Part shown: positions 1-10,918 of the stretch, piece after piece | Layout: every line of letters starts with the position of its first letter | Position numbering within the stretch: position 1 is the stretch's first letter | Assembly: GCA_033675265.1 (NCBI GenBank) | Contig: JAUJYZ010001484.1 | Span: 186,001 to 250,000, forward strand | From: Actinostola sp. cb2023 | Taxonomy: Eukaryota > Cnidaria > Anthozoa > Actiniaria > Actinostolidae | Length of the DNA stretch: 64,000 nt | Direction of reading: 5' to 3' | The notes under the pieces: model-generated | The model's database searches: none | Seen by the model: only the letters and a program-made list of their open reading frames with translations | Told to the model about the DNA's origin: nothing | Made by a program: the position numbers and the translations under genes

Positions 1-112
1 ACACTCACTCTTTTGTTTTCTTTTGTTCCTTTGCATCTAATAAACACTGACAGCTAATTAGTAGTGCCCAGGTTTATTGGAAAATCACTCTATGCATGCT
101 GGTTTTTATTAC

Positions 113-715
113 CTCATTAAATATAAGACTAAGTTCAGGTTCTGCTCTTTGAAACAAAGGAACAAGATCACACCATCTATTTGGGTAAACAAGTCTTCTT
201 AACATGATCATAAGAGCCTCCATCCCTGTTGTGCTTGTCCCCTGGTAACAGGTGTATTTTTCTGGTAGTTGCAATGCTTCACAAAGTCTTTGCATATCAT
301 TTTTCTGAAACCTTGCATAATATTTTTGATTAAAATTTAACCAAATTTCATTCAAACTTCTTTTGAATACAAAAACTTATCTTACCTAAACAGTAGTTCA
401 CACTCCTCTTCACCTATGTCTTTAATGTTAATGCGGACTCCTAATTTTCTCTTGGGAGCAAATGCCATTTCCAGAAATAACAAATCCATATCATCATCAC
501 TTGAAGAATCATCTTCAGAACTGCTACTACTACTACTAGAGTCATACTGCATTACATCCAAAATCTGGTTATAATTTACTCTAAACAAAAAATAAAATAT
601 AGATAGGAATACTGAGTGTTCAAGTAGTTGTTTAATTTCCTCCCTCCCTTAGCAATTGAAAACTAATTGGGAAATACAATAACTCCATAACATCTCACCT
701 TCTAGCTGAAGCCAT
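113..715 (-). CDS. PIF/Harbinger (HARBI1-like) transposase-derived gene, first three exons, 3' part off the left edge
   Basis: Three exons can be joined on the minus strand. Exon 1 is 715-699, starts with ATG (MASARR) and ends at donor AG|GTGAGA. Exon 2 is 580-386, preceded by a TTTGTTTAG acceptor and ending at donor AG|GTAAGA. Exon 3 is 359-113, ending at donor GAG|GTAATA. The phases match across both joins. The product has a Ser/Asp-rich acidic stretch, then the helical N-terminal region typical of HARBI1-like nucleases (MEALMIMLRRLVYPNRWCD, then ELSLIFNE). In this family that region precedes a DDE nuclease domain, which would lie left of base 113 and outside the window. Whether the gene is an active transposon or a domesticated copy cannot be told from this part. 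No in-frame stop or frameshift is visible in the three exons. Confidence 0.8.
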
Positions 716-795
716 CTTGAAAGGAATGACCTTGATTTCCCACAGTTCTTTGCAAACTTTAATATTCAATCTTAATGTCTCTAATATTTCACTTA

Positions 796-949
796 CCTCA
801 AACGTCAAACGGCTGACTTCAAACTGCAGTTTGAGGTTTGCGGTAAAATGTGAAACCCTCTATCTTAATGTCCCTCAAACGTCAAACGGCTAACTTCAAA
901 CTGCAGTTTGAGGTTTGTGGTGAAATGTGAAAAACCTCAATCTTAATGT
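796..949. repeat. Two tandem 77-bp units with internal palindromes
   Basis: Two copies start at CCTCAAACGTCAAACGG (796 and 873). Each contains the perfect 16-bp palindrome TCAAACTGCAGTTTGA and a wider CCTCAAAC...GTTTGAGG inverted pair. They lie just upstream of the Harbinger-like gene, so they could be subterminal or promoter repeats of that element. No function is shown. Confidence 0.75.
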
Positions 950-1855
950 CTCTATATATGTAGTTTCTTATACATTATTCATTAAGGTCTTAAATAATTA
1001 ATTCTCAGGACGTAGTTTGTGTTCATGGCTTTTTACTGTCATTAAGGTGGCCAGCGCCTATTTATTTGGATGACAGGCATCATTCTAAATCGGATCTTAT
1101 AACATCTAGACCTATTTTTTCCTATTACATTGAGCAAGTGCACAATTGTTGGAGTTTACTGACAAGAAGTATCAGGCCAACTCAGCCATTAGATTTTGTT
1201 GTAAATTTTAAATTTTAAGCCAAAACCTTGACACTTCTAAACTTCTGTCCAAATCACAACAAAAACGCAAAGAAAACTAAAAACCTACCTGTCATTCGAA
1301 AGGTCCATGCCACTTGCAACTCAAGTGCAGAAAGTCAGAAACGTTCAGCAAATAGAGAGGTATTTGTCGTGCCTGCAAGGCGAATTTGAGAAAATGTTAT
1401 TTTGTTTTATTGTGAAATTTAAGCAGAGACAAATTGAAAAGTTTCAATTGTTTTGAAATGTTTCAAACTGTTATAGTTTTGGTGGTTAAGTTCTTGGTGC
1501 AGTTTCAGCAAATTGTTGGTTAAGGTTGTTGTTTTGACAAATGTTGTGTTGTAAAAGGTGTGGTTTCACTACTTTACCCATATGAGTGTTTGAAAAAATA
1601 AATATCATATATATCAAAATGTGTTTGAAAGTTTACTAGGTAAATATTGTGATTAGAGTGATTTCACTTAACCCATAAAGAGAATACAGAATTGATAAGC
1701 AGAAACTTTTTACATGCAAAATATTTATGTAATCATTGTTTTGTCCCCCAATCAGCAACTTTACTGCAAGGGGTCTATTAGTCTATTATTTATTCCACAG
1801 GTTTAGTGAAATCACTCTGAAAGCCACTCTAAAAGCATAACACAGTACTGACTAC
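950..1855. other. AT-rich non-coding stretch, nothing recognised
   Basis: I see no long ORF, no terminal inverted repeat and no RNA gene here. The upstream region of the Harbinger-like gene may reach into its left side. Confidence 0.5.
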
Positions 1856-2100
1856 TACTAGATAGATAGATAGATCTTTATTAAAAAATGATTACATAAT
1901 AAATAATAAGAATATGTAGAATTTAAATAAAAAGGTTTTAAAAATTGTGATTCAATAATAATAACTGTCGTAATTGAAATGCATCTTACTTATGCATTTT
2001 TATATTGTCATTGTTATCATACCACATTTAAACTTGAGGTTTTCAATTGTATTGATTGCCAATAAAGTATTCAATAAAATTATTATTATTATTATTATAA
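1856..2100. repeat. Two convergent LINE-like 3' tails
   Basis: The left side reads (GATA)n then TCTTTATTAAAA, the complement of a non-LTR element 3' end. The right side ends in CCAATAAAGTATTCAATAAA followed by (ATT)n, a 3' end on the plus strand. No coding sequence is left between them. The LINE assignment rests only on the AATAAA plus simple-repeat tail style. Confidence 0.4.
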
Positions 2101-2258
2101 ACAAAGGATTTAACAACAACAACAACTAGTACTAATTGAGTTAGTATGGTATGTTGTGCCTTATGTATTTTCACTCTAGCATAATGCACATCATAAATCC
2201 ATGTTAGCATTATAGTACTAGCTAGTTACATGTAAGAAACAACACAAACACTATAGTA

Positions 2259-2368
2259 CAGTCGAACCTCCCGTAAGCAACCACCCAAAATGTCAAGCTT
2301 TGTGGTTGCTTACGAGAGGTGGTCGCTTACAAGAGTGGTCACAATGACCACAATGGGAGGTTCAACTG
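2259..2368. mobile_element. 110-bp pogo/Tigger-type MITE
   Basis: The ends are CAGTCGAACCTCCC and GGGAGGTTCAACTG, an inverted pair with one mismatch, flanked by TA at 2257-2258 and 2369-2370. A CAG terminus with a TA duplication fits pogo/Tigger elements. There is no coding capacity. Confidence 0.75.
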
Positions 2369-2456
2369 TAATTATTTTTTTATAAGTACTATCATTTAAA
2401 TTTGATGGGTTTATGGTGTGTGCTCAAGTAATCCCCTTCTTTCTATTTAACAGTGC

Positions 2457-3748
2457 CTAAGAAACATTTTTCTTAAGAAATCGAAATGCATCAATTGCAT
2501 TTTTAGATTTCACATTTGCTGGATTTGGAAGGTGGTGTGTACATTGCCTCTTTACTCTTGAATCAATGAAATCAAAGATGTCCACATCTAAGACACCTGA
2601 AATTTGAGTGACATCTTCTAACTGATCTTTTGATAACTTGATTCCCATATTACTTCCTCCATACTGTTCAGGAAAAGAAAACATGTGGTCTGGAACTCCA
2701 GTGGGAAGATCTAGCTTGTCTTGTTCACGAATTTTATGAGAATTCCAGTACTGAACAAAAATGTCACATTCTCGTTGAACAATTGGTATATAAACATAAC
2801 CAAGCAGTTGTCTATCTAATGGATTATGTGGGTCGTATCCCTTCCTCTTAGCAATGTTAATAATTGTTCTTTAAAGTGCCTATAACCCCTGTGAGATTCT
2901 TTCAAAAATCTATTCAATATAAGCTGAATAGTTGGTGGGTTCAGTATTTTGTGATTTGAACCTTGCGTTTATGAGTTATAGAGGTTTGAAATCTCAATAT
3001 GCAAATTTGATGACGTCTACTAAGACTTCATTTATTATACAAAAACGCCCTTGTGCTGATTATTGACATTTGAAAACTTACAGAATATTTTCACAGTCTT
3101 TATAAATGATTTTATAACTTTTTCCCCATTTCAAAAAATAAGCTCTTCTTGAAAAAGTCAAAATAAGTTATGGCAAATTCCTGGGTTGACGTCATCAAAT
3201 TTGCATATTGAGATTTCAAACCTCTATAACTCATAAACGCAAGGTTCAAATCACAAAATACTGAACCCACCAACTATTCAGCTTATATTGAATAGAATTT
3301 TAAAACAATCTCACAGGGGTTATAGGCACTTTAACAAACCTTTCCAAGCGTTCATGAAGGTCACGCCACCACCTTTCAATTTTGTTACTTGTTGATGGGC
3401 CATAAATCACAGAATCAGTCGGATCATCCAAAATATCTTGCTGGCTTATTAGATATACATGCATTGTGGCCATTTTTCCTGTTTCTGTTCCTCTATCAAT
3501 TCTCAGGTTCCTTGGAAGAACTTCTCCCTCAAACAGATATTGCAAGTACATCTTAACAAAGGGTTTGAATTTGAGTGGCATACCAACAACAATAGTATTT
3601 TGCGAGAGAATGTATCAAGATAGCCATATATGCCTAGAGGGAATGTCCAGTTTTGATAGCCACATAATAGAGTACCAAAGTGTGACGTCACGAAAACAAT
3701 AATTTTCGATTTATCAACTTTCGATCCCCGATTTCGAAAGAACGTCAA
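2457..3748 (-). pseudogene. Integrase-core-like transposon protein, frameshifted and split by a MITE
   Basis: Read from high to low coordinates, segments in different frames spell one protein. They include a block with GYQNWTFPLGIYGYLDTFSRK (near 3690-3600, here interrupted after LDTFSRK), then LRIDRGTETGKM and STSNKIERWWRDLHERLE (3581-3340), then, past the MITE, a block with IPIVQRECDIFVQYWNSHKI and FPEQYGGSNMG (about 2850-2457). The conserved acidic residues of LRIDRGTE and the NKIERWW motif match an integrase-core family that is expanded in cnidarian and other animal genomes. At least two frame changes (near 3560 and near 2850) and the 456-bp insertion at 2875-3330 break it. The family name is from memory and the full-length extent is uncertain. 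Confidence 0.7.
2875..3330. mobile_element. 456-bp MITE with about 140-bp TIRs and TTAA target duplication
   Basis: TTAA lies at 2871-2874 and 3331-3334. The ends AGTGCCTATAACCCC and GGGGTTATAGGCACT start inverted repeats of about 140 bp that stay nearly identical as far as TTTGATGACGTC. The element interrupts the integrase-like pseudogene. TTAA targeting is typical of piggyBac and Kolobok superfamilies, and no transposase is present. Confidence 0.85.
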
Positions 3749-3913
3749 TAAAGAAGCTTACATGCCAAATTTGAGAGCAACCGGTTAAATAGCGGCTGAG
3801 ATATGGCCAGTTGAATACATAATTTCCTCACACAACTAACTCCGCCATTACCAATTATACATGCACGGCATGATGGGAGCCCAACGTAGTGTCCAGTCCC
3901 CTCCGCGTCGAAT

Positions 3914-3970
3914 GATAACGCTGGTCCGTCCGATATATATATTTTAAATAGTGAACGGACCAGCGTTATC
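3914..3970. repeat. Perfect 16-bp hairpin stem
   Basis: GATAACGCTGGTCCGT at 3914-3929 pairs exactly with ACGGACCAGCGTTATC at 3955-3970 around a 25-nt AT-rich loop. It may be a tiny fold-back element. Confidence 0.7.
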
Positions 3971-4401
3971 ATCATATTTTTTTATGAAATAAGAATGAAT
4001 TTGTGTTTAAAGTTAAGTTAAGATGAAATTTAAATTTCAAATCTATTTCAGTTTGAAAATGAGATTGAAGTTTAAAATTCATTTGAGTTTGAAAGTGAGA
4101 TTTAATTAATTCTTAAAATGAAAATACAACTTAAAATCAGTTTAAAATCAAAATCATTATAAAAATAACAATATAATTTTAAAATGATCTTGAAAAAGTG
4201 GATGATAACGATGGGCCACCAAACTGGAGAAATGCCAAAAGAAAAGAAGAGAAATGGTCAAAACAACATCCACACCAGCCCAATATGTTCAGAGAAAAGC
4301 CCAGTTGAAAAATACATTGCTAAACCATTGGGTTTACATAAATATATGTATCTAAAGTTGTCTCCACTATATATTAGAATGCAGTGACAGTGTGTGTGAG
4401 A
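3971..4401. other. A/T-rich low-complexity spacer
   Basis: The stretch is rich in repeated TTTAAA/TTTGAAA words with no supported gene. Its last bases (GTGTGTGAGA) are the left flank of the hAT insertion and match a repeat seen again at 27.2 kb. Confidence 0.5.
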
Positions 4402-4755
4402 CAGGGTTTTCCCTTACGCACAGATGCGCGTCAAAGACGCACATTTTTACGATAAAACGTGAAATGGACGCGCACACGGTAACTCAACGGGTCCTATGGG
4501 ATGCACATTTTAAGGCATCAGTTTACTGTAAATTTGCTGAAGAACTGGAGAGAACCTTGTGAGAAAATACACATTTGAAATTATTGTGTTTTGTAACCGA
4601 AACTGTCGCGTTTTCACCTGATTGTGGACACCACAGCCGCCATTTTGGATTTGATACATCTTGCGGAGGACTGGAAACAGGTCAGTATCGCTCCCAGGCA
4701 GTGCTTCCATGCAGGGTCTTCTGGGTAATGAATTCCGCCATCTTGAAATTCCACA

Positions 4756-6295
4756 ATGGCGAATTCCATGCAGAAAGTCGCACAGAAGAGAATTTATAGT
4801 TTTTGGGGGGGCTCATCGAGCTCAAAAACAAAAGAAGAAATTGAAAATAAACCTGAAGTGCCTGTGGAACAAGCAGTAAAGAAGAAGAGGCGTTTTGTGC
4901 CTGCATGGTTGGAAGAATTCCACTGGCTAAAAGAAGAAGGAGAAAAAATGTGCTGTGATATATGTAGGTCCACAGGGAAGGCAAATCCCTTTACTACCGG
5001 TGGTTCTAGCAATTTTCAGAGATCGGCCCTAGAAAGGCATCAAAATTCTAAAGATCATATTAGGAGTATCACTGACCTCAAGCTTAAGAAGAATTTTCAA
5101 GCAACAGTTGCAATTGCAAACAAAAACATTGAGGATCAGAATGAGGAAGTGGTGAGGAGGCACATTGTCCAGCTCAGAACAGTGTATGTTATGACAAAGA
5201 ATAACATTGCTACAGACAACTTTATTCCAATCATGGGGCTTCAGGCTATTAATGGTTGCAGTGATGCCTCTGTATTTTACAAGAAACCTGAAATTGTTTC
5301 AGAGATGGAATCTGTATTGGCCACTTTAGTCCAAGACAACCTTATAAAGGAACTAAACGACCCCCATACTCCTTTCATTGGACTGATGCTTGATGAAACA
5401 TGTGATATAACTGTTGAAAAGAAATTAGCTATATATGTGAGGTATGTGAATTCTGAAAATGGAACAGTTCGGGTTTCATTTCTAGGAAATAAGAGAGTAA
5501 CAGATTCTACTGCTGCTGGCATTAAAGGTGCTCTCTGTGAATTTTTGAAAGATAAAGGCTTGGTGCATGGGGATGACTACAGTCGTATTGTAGGCCTTGG
5601 AACTGATGGAGCAGCTGTCATGACTGGACGTCATAATGGCCTTGCGGTAAGACTGAAGCAGTTGAACAACATGCTTTTGCAGGTGCACTGTGTTGCACAC
5701 AGACTAAACCTTGCAGCTTCACAAGCGAGTAAAGACATTGATTATCTCACACAGTACAAAGAATTTATTAACAGCATGTACAAATTCTATTCTAATTCAA
5801 GTGTGCGGTATGACAAATTAAAGGAACTACAAGAGCTACTCCATGGGAAGGTTAAGCAAGTGGTTGAACCTTCATCAGTTAGATGGCTGTCAGTAGAAGC
5901 ATGTGTCAAGATGATATTTGACTACTTTGATGCAATACTCATGTCCTTGGAAAATGAAAAGAGAACATGTGCTAAAGCTACTGGCATTTGGAAGTTCATG
6001 GCCTCAGTGCTATTTCTACTAACTACAGCTTTGTTAATTGATGTTCTCTCAGTTATCGGCACACTTAGTCTTGTATTTCAGAAGGACAGTGTGAACTTAT
6101 CTGTTATTAGACACAGTGTCAATGCAACTGTTGAAACAATTGAAGGAATGCTAGATGGATCTCCTGTAGTTGACAGGGTGTTGGCAGATCTTGGTGATGT
6201 TCCAAATACAGGAAAATCTGGCTACAAGGGGATACAGATTGCAGACAACAACAACCTGAGAACTAGGTTTAAGTCTGTACGACGGAGATACTTAA
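4756..6295 (+). pseudogene. hAT transposase, 5' part (BED/TTF zinc finger plus RNase H-like core)
   Basis: The first ATG (4756) opens a frame that runs into the nested element. Near the N-terminus a CCDICRSTGKANPF...ERHQNSKDH segment gives a TTF-type zinc finger. The core has LDETCDITVEKK (first catalytic Asp block), GTDGAAVMTGRHNGLA, VHCVAHRLNLAAS and SSVRWLSVEA, as in KIAA1586/ZNF862-like hAT transposases. Coding similarity stops at the TTAA at 6292-6295; the remaining residues up to 6384 come from the nested element. The C-terminal part resumes at 12429. Apart from the insertion the frame is open, so the gene was probably functional before it was split. Confidence 0.85.
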
Positions 6296-7547
6296 GTGTA
6301 AGGCCGTACAATTATCAAACAAAAACCCAATGTGGTGGCAAAAATCACAAAAATGGAATTCGCTCTAACTTTACATATGAGTAGCCCTTGGTCTGAATAT
6401 AAACGCTGTGTCGTTTGTTTGGGAAAATATTTATTTGTTTTGGAGAAAATCGAAAAAAAACTATTTTGGCTTCAGACACCAAGTAATGACTGTCGGCGGA
6501 GTGAAAATGCATCAAATTCATTCCATTCGTATATCAAAACTAAAATCAACAGAAATATTTCAACACCATCGCTGTATTGTATAACTCTTCCTTGGTCTCT
6601 AGGCTTAATATCATAAACATTGAGCGAGTTTAAGAAGTCCAATAAATTCCAAATCAAAGTGCACTATTTGGAAAATCCAACCGGTGGGTCAAAAAGAATA
6701 GTTTTTTAGTCATGTGCCAGTGATCCAAATTTTATAATATTGCAGCTACGTACTAAGAAGATGATATAGTTTTGGAATATTGAAAGCTTTATTTGGGCAA
6801 TTGATGTTTTGCTTCTGAGAAAACTCTTTTATTCACCACTCGAAACACATCAAAAACGGCGATTGCGTGACCGCGTGACAATTGGTAAAATATCCGTACA
6901 ATGTTTCTGTTAACTTCAGAGCCATGTATAACTGTTAAACAACATACATTTTCTCGCTTCTATGCTTGCAATGCATCGGGATATCATTGCATGACATATT
7001 ATGCTGTTATGTGTGCGTTGAATATTTGGACATTTGGATTCTGAAATACGGTTGAATTATCCAGCCGTCAAAACTGTTCAAAACTTGAATATTCCTTTAC
7101 ATTCTTGTTCCTCTACTGTTGTTAAGCGAAATGGGTTAGCAAGATTTCTGGAAATATCTTCTAAACACGTTCTCGGGTCACTGTGAATATAATTTGCATA
7201 ATACCTTGAACAGCATGTTGGTCAAGGGGGTGGGGGTCGGGATGTCTTGCGATTGATTGAAATACACAGTATATACACCCTGGGGGTACTTGACCCATGT
7301 TTGGGTATAGGGTTTGAAACCCTGACCCTGTTTAGGACAAAAAAATCTAAAATACCTACCCTGTCTAGGACAACACCCTCTATTTTAGGAACCTGTTTAG
7401 GACAAAGGACAAAATACACATTGTCTTCTTTTACACAATTTTAACGCGTTTTATGTTGACTGATGACCTGCTAAAGACCGGCAAACGTCTCGGTGGGACT
7501 CCCATATATAAAGTGGTTGGGATGCTCGTCGGAAATTTTGAAATTTA

Positions 7548-7708
7548 CCCCTAAAAGGTATCTTGTCTTGTCCAGGTGGGTGTGGCAACAAATAATTTTT
7601 ACCCCTAAAAGGTACCAGCTCTAAAGTGACAATAGCTATAACTGTCATTCCGGTTGTCATTATCTTGTCTCGGGTATCTCATTTACTGACAAACACCCTA
7701 AAAGGTAC
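7548..7708 (+). repeat. CCCTAAAAGGTACC short repeats, group 1
   Basis: Three copies of a CCCTAAAAGGTAYM word begin near 7548, 7602 and 7697. Three more occur at about 9216-9311. The core CCTAAAAGG is close to palindromic and KpnI-like GGTACC follows. Confidence 0.8.
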
Positions 7709-7756
7709 ATTATTGAATATACAGTGTTTTTCTCTGACTTCTGTTTTTTTTATATA

Positions 7757-7790
7757 GACGTTTCGGCCATTAATCAATGGCCTTCATCAG
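7757..7790 (-). ncRNA. Hammerhead ribozyme-like core
   Basis: On the minus strand the sequence reads CTGATGA, a stem II of GGCCAT/ATGGCC around a TGATTA loop, then GAAAC. These are the invariant core blocks of a hammerhead ribozyme in the right order and spacing. Stems I and III are not convincing, so it may be a decayed copy. Very similar motifs are carried by Penelope-like elements and retrozymes. Confidence 0.5.
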
Positions 7791-8002
7791 TATTAATCGG
7801 AAACGTTGCGATCTTTGAAATATATTTATAATATTCATTAATAATTCATTAGGCAGCTGTCCAATCTGTGCTCAGCATTCTGGTCACGTGGCTACCTTGT
7901 AACTCCCATACAATTTCCAAGAAACTAAAAGCACGGAGAGGGTTTGAATAGTTGGCAGGGAATAGGTGGGGTTGATTAATTACTGCAATTGTTCATAAGT
8001 AT

Positions 8003-8121
8003 GATACAGAATAGTAATAAAGCTTATTAGTATTCTGTATCTGATACAGAATACTAATAAGGTCTATTAGTATTCTGTATCAGATACAGAATACTAATAA
8101 GCTCTATAAGTATTCTGTATC
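8003..8121. repeat. Three head-to-tail palindromes of about 40 bp
   Basis: GATACAGAATACTAATAAG and its complement CTTATTAGTATTCTGTATC form a palindromic unit repeated three times in a row, with a few mismatches in the first and third units. Each unit could form a cruciform of about 17-18 bp. Confidence 0.85.
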
Positions 8122-9122
8122 GATCAATGCATTATATGAGAGGAACAATACATTATCCTAAAAGCTAATTAAGAAAAATCAGTACACGTTAGATTTTGTT
8201 CCGCAGTTTCTTTAATGTAACTCCCTTCATTGGAGTTTAGCACCTTCACAGTTTTAGCTTACTTACTAATGATACAATCATTGGATTTCTAGCTTTGTGC
8301 GGCAATACTTTCACAATCTCAAATAAATTATAACAAACTTTGAAAGACACGAGATTACTTCAAAATACTTCGCACAGTTCTCGCTAAATATTGCGTTACT
8401 TGCTACGTTATTCTTTTCAAGAACCTCGAATTAGAAGGTGGTAAAGTAATGTTAGTCGAACTAGAACTTCATACGGAATTTATGTGTCAAAAGAAAGTCA
8501 ATAGACTCTTTCCTTGCTACCTTGTTTTTACGAGATATCTGCCAGACTTCAGAAATCCGTCTTTACACTCCACTTCGGTGCTATGGGCACATTCCCTCAA
8601 CAACTGACTCTCTTGTGATGCACTTTTGGCAGTTTACGAAAATTGTCAGCCATCGTCTCAAATGCCCGTCTTAGCTCTATGACCTTCTGTGAGAACTGTT
8701 CTTGATTTGATTGAAAAGAATCAAAACTCCGTTCGCATTCATAATTAAAGCGCCCTTTGAAAACCAAACAAAAGTGTAAATGATATTCTAAATGAAAAAG
8801 CATTCATATTACATATTTGCCGTATTTGTTCTTTGTATGTCTTAATGAGCAATCAACTCTATTCAAAAACTATCAAGTATGAAAAGGAATAAAACATTTA
8901 TTAAACAATCGACATCTTAACTAAGCTATAATGCGAAACTGCCTTCATTGTTTAGCTAGTGCGGTCAAGCAATCGGAATGAGAATTGAATGCTAAAAGAA
9001 CAGTTATTTAATTATTATATTCTTTTCATCTCAATCAGATATTGACTACAATTCTGGTTGAAACACCTACCTGGTTCAAACAATGATTAAACAATATCAT
9101 AAGTAATTTACAATATTCGTGA

Positions 9123-9175
9123 CAATGTTGTATCTTATTTACAATCTCGAGCCGAATAAATAAGATACAACATTG
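9123..9175. repeat. Perfect 19-bp hairpin stem
   Basis: CAATGTTGTATCTTATTTA (9123-9141) pairs exactly with TAAATAAGATACAACATTG (9157-9175) around a 15-nt loop. Confidence 0.85.
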
Positions 9176-9215
9176 CCACTCATATTGTAAATAATACTTA
9201 ACGTTTTAAATATAT

Positions 9216-9311
9216 CACCCTAAAAGGTACCGGCTTAGTCTTTTGTGATCCTTTTAGATTTGTGACACCCTAAAAGGTACCAAATCGCGGATCTGGACCC
9301 CTAAAAGGTAC
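9216..9311 (+). repeat. CCCTAAAAGGTACC short repeats, group 2
   Basis: Copies at about 9216, 9265 and 9298 are spaced 33-49 bp apart. They have the same word as the group at 7.55-7.7 kb in the same nested element. Confidence 0.8.
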
Positions 9312-9329
9312 CTTAGTATCACTTATTTT

Positions 9330-9602
9330 CGCGCGTCCTTAATTTCGCGAACATGTCAGAGGCATATTTCACGAGGCTTTAATTTCGCGATTTTGCAGAA
9401 AAAACATGTATAAGGGAACTTAATTTCACGTTTTTTGAAATTATGATCCGGTGCAGTATACAAACATATTGTTTTGAATTGGGTAAATGATGTAACAATT
9501 CAATTCAGGACATCACTGCGTGACATAAAATTTTGCTTCGTTAATTTTCGCCGTAACTATTATTCGCGAGTCTTTAATTTCGCGGTTTTTTTTCAAACGC
9601 GA
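9330..9602 (+). repeat. TTTAATTTCGCG motif cluster
   Basis: TTAATTTCGCG or TTCGCG variants recur at least four times (about 9340, 9380, 9420 and 9575), with TTCGCGAG in between. This resembles subterminal binding-site clusters of DNA transposons, but no protein partner is visible. Confidence 0.5.
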
Positions 9603-9984
9603 AAATGGGAGTCCTATCCCCCCCCCGAGTAGTAGACCCAGTATATTCGTATAAGAATATCCCAACTCTCTGTTGTAAAGGCACTTGTTGATTTGCAGTT
9701 GTTGATGTTATTATAGTGTTTCTGATTACCTTAAGAGTTGCCCTTGAAATGTGTTTAAATTAAATTTATTGCATGCGTACACACATACACATCTTTATTC
9801 AGTACAGTAGAACCCCGGCCTTACGGACACCCGGTTAATACGGACACCCGGTTATTACGGACACGTTGTTCTGTCCCTGCCGAAACTCATACAAATATCT
9901 ATAAAATATACCTGTTTAATACGGACACCGGATAATACGGACAACGGACATTTTTTCCTGTCCCAATATGCCCATTTTCATAAT

Positions 9985-10272
<288 letters not shown>

Positions 10273-10299
10273 TTTTTTTTTTTTAAATAATAATAATAA

Positions 10300-10700
10300 T
10301 AACTTTATTCCTCAAAACAAATTACAAATAAGAGATAGAAAAATAGATAAAAATCCTTATTTACAAAATTTAAAATGATCGCTTGGATTGTTCAATAACA
10401 ATTAACTAATGATATTAAAATACAAACAATAAATATGAATAATATAATATAAGCAATATATATATATAAAAAAAAAGATAAAAATAAATAAATTAATATA
10501 TAAAAATATTATTTACAGATGGCTCCTACTGTGGTTTCTATATCTAAATCAATGTTTTTAATGTCACAAGGTAATCTCTTAAATGTTCTTGAGCCTCTCA
10601 GACACAGCAGCGCAGATCTCAATATTGAGAATGAGACTTTGGCTCTAATCCATGAGATAACTGTTGCATATTGTTCACCTTTCTTTATAGCAATCAGCTA
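10300..10700 (-). pseudogene. LINE 3' fragment with reverse-transcriptase C-terminus
   Basis: On the minus strand an open frame from about 10690 to a TAA near 10506 encodes a segment with VISWIRAKVSFSILRSALLC, then LRGSR. This resembles the C-terminal end of L2/CR1-type LINE polyproteins (WIR...LSFALLRS...CIRGSR). It is followed by an A/T-rich 3' UTR ending in GAATAAAGTTATTATTATT. The 5' truncation and (ATT)n tail are as expected for a LINE insertion into the ATA array. Confidence 0.6.
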
Positions 10701-10717
10701 TAATAATAATAATAATA

Positions 10718-10838
<121 letters not shown>

Positions 10839-10850
10839 CAATTTTTTTAA

Positions 10851-10918
<68 letters not shown>

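Noticed and set aside
6472..6657. Duplicate 61-residue ORFs at 6472-6657 and 12077-12262
   Set aside because: They are mirror copies in the TIRs of the TTAA element, without motifs or a start context.
8597..8803. 68-residue ORF with coiled-coil-like composition
   Set aside because: It is isolated within non-coding repeat sequence, with no homologous motif recognised.
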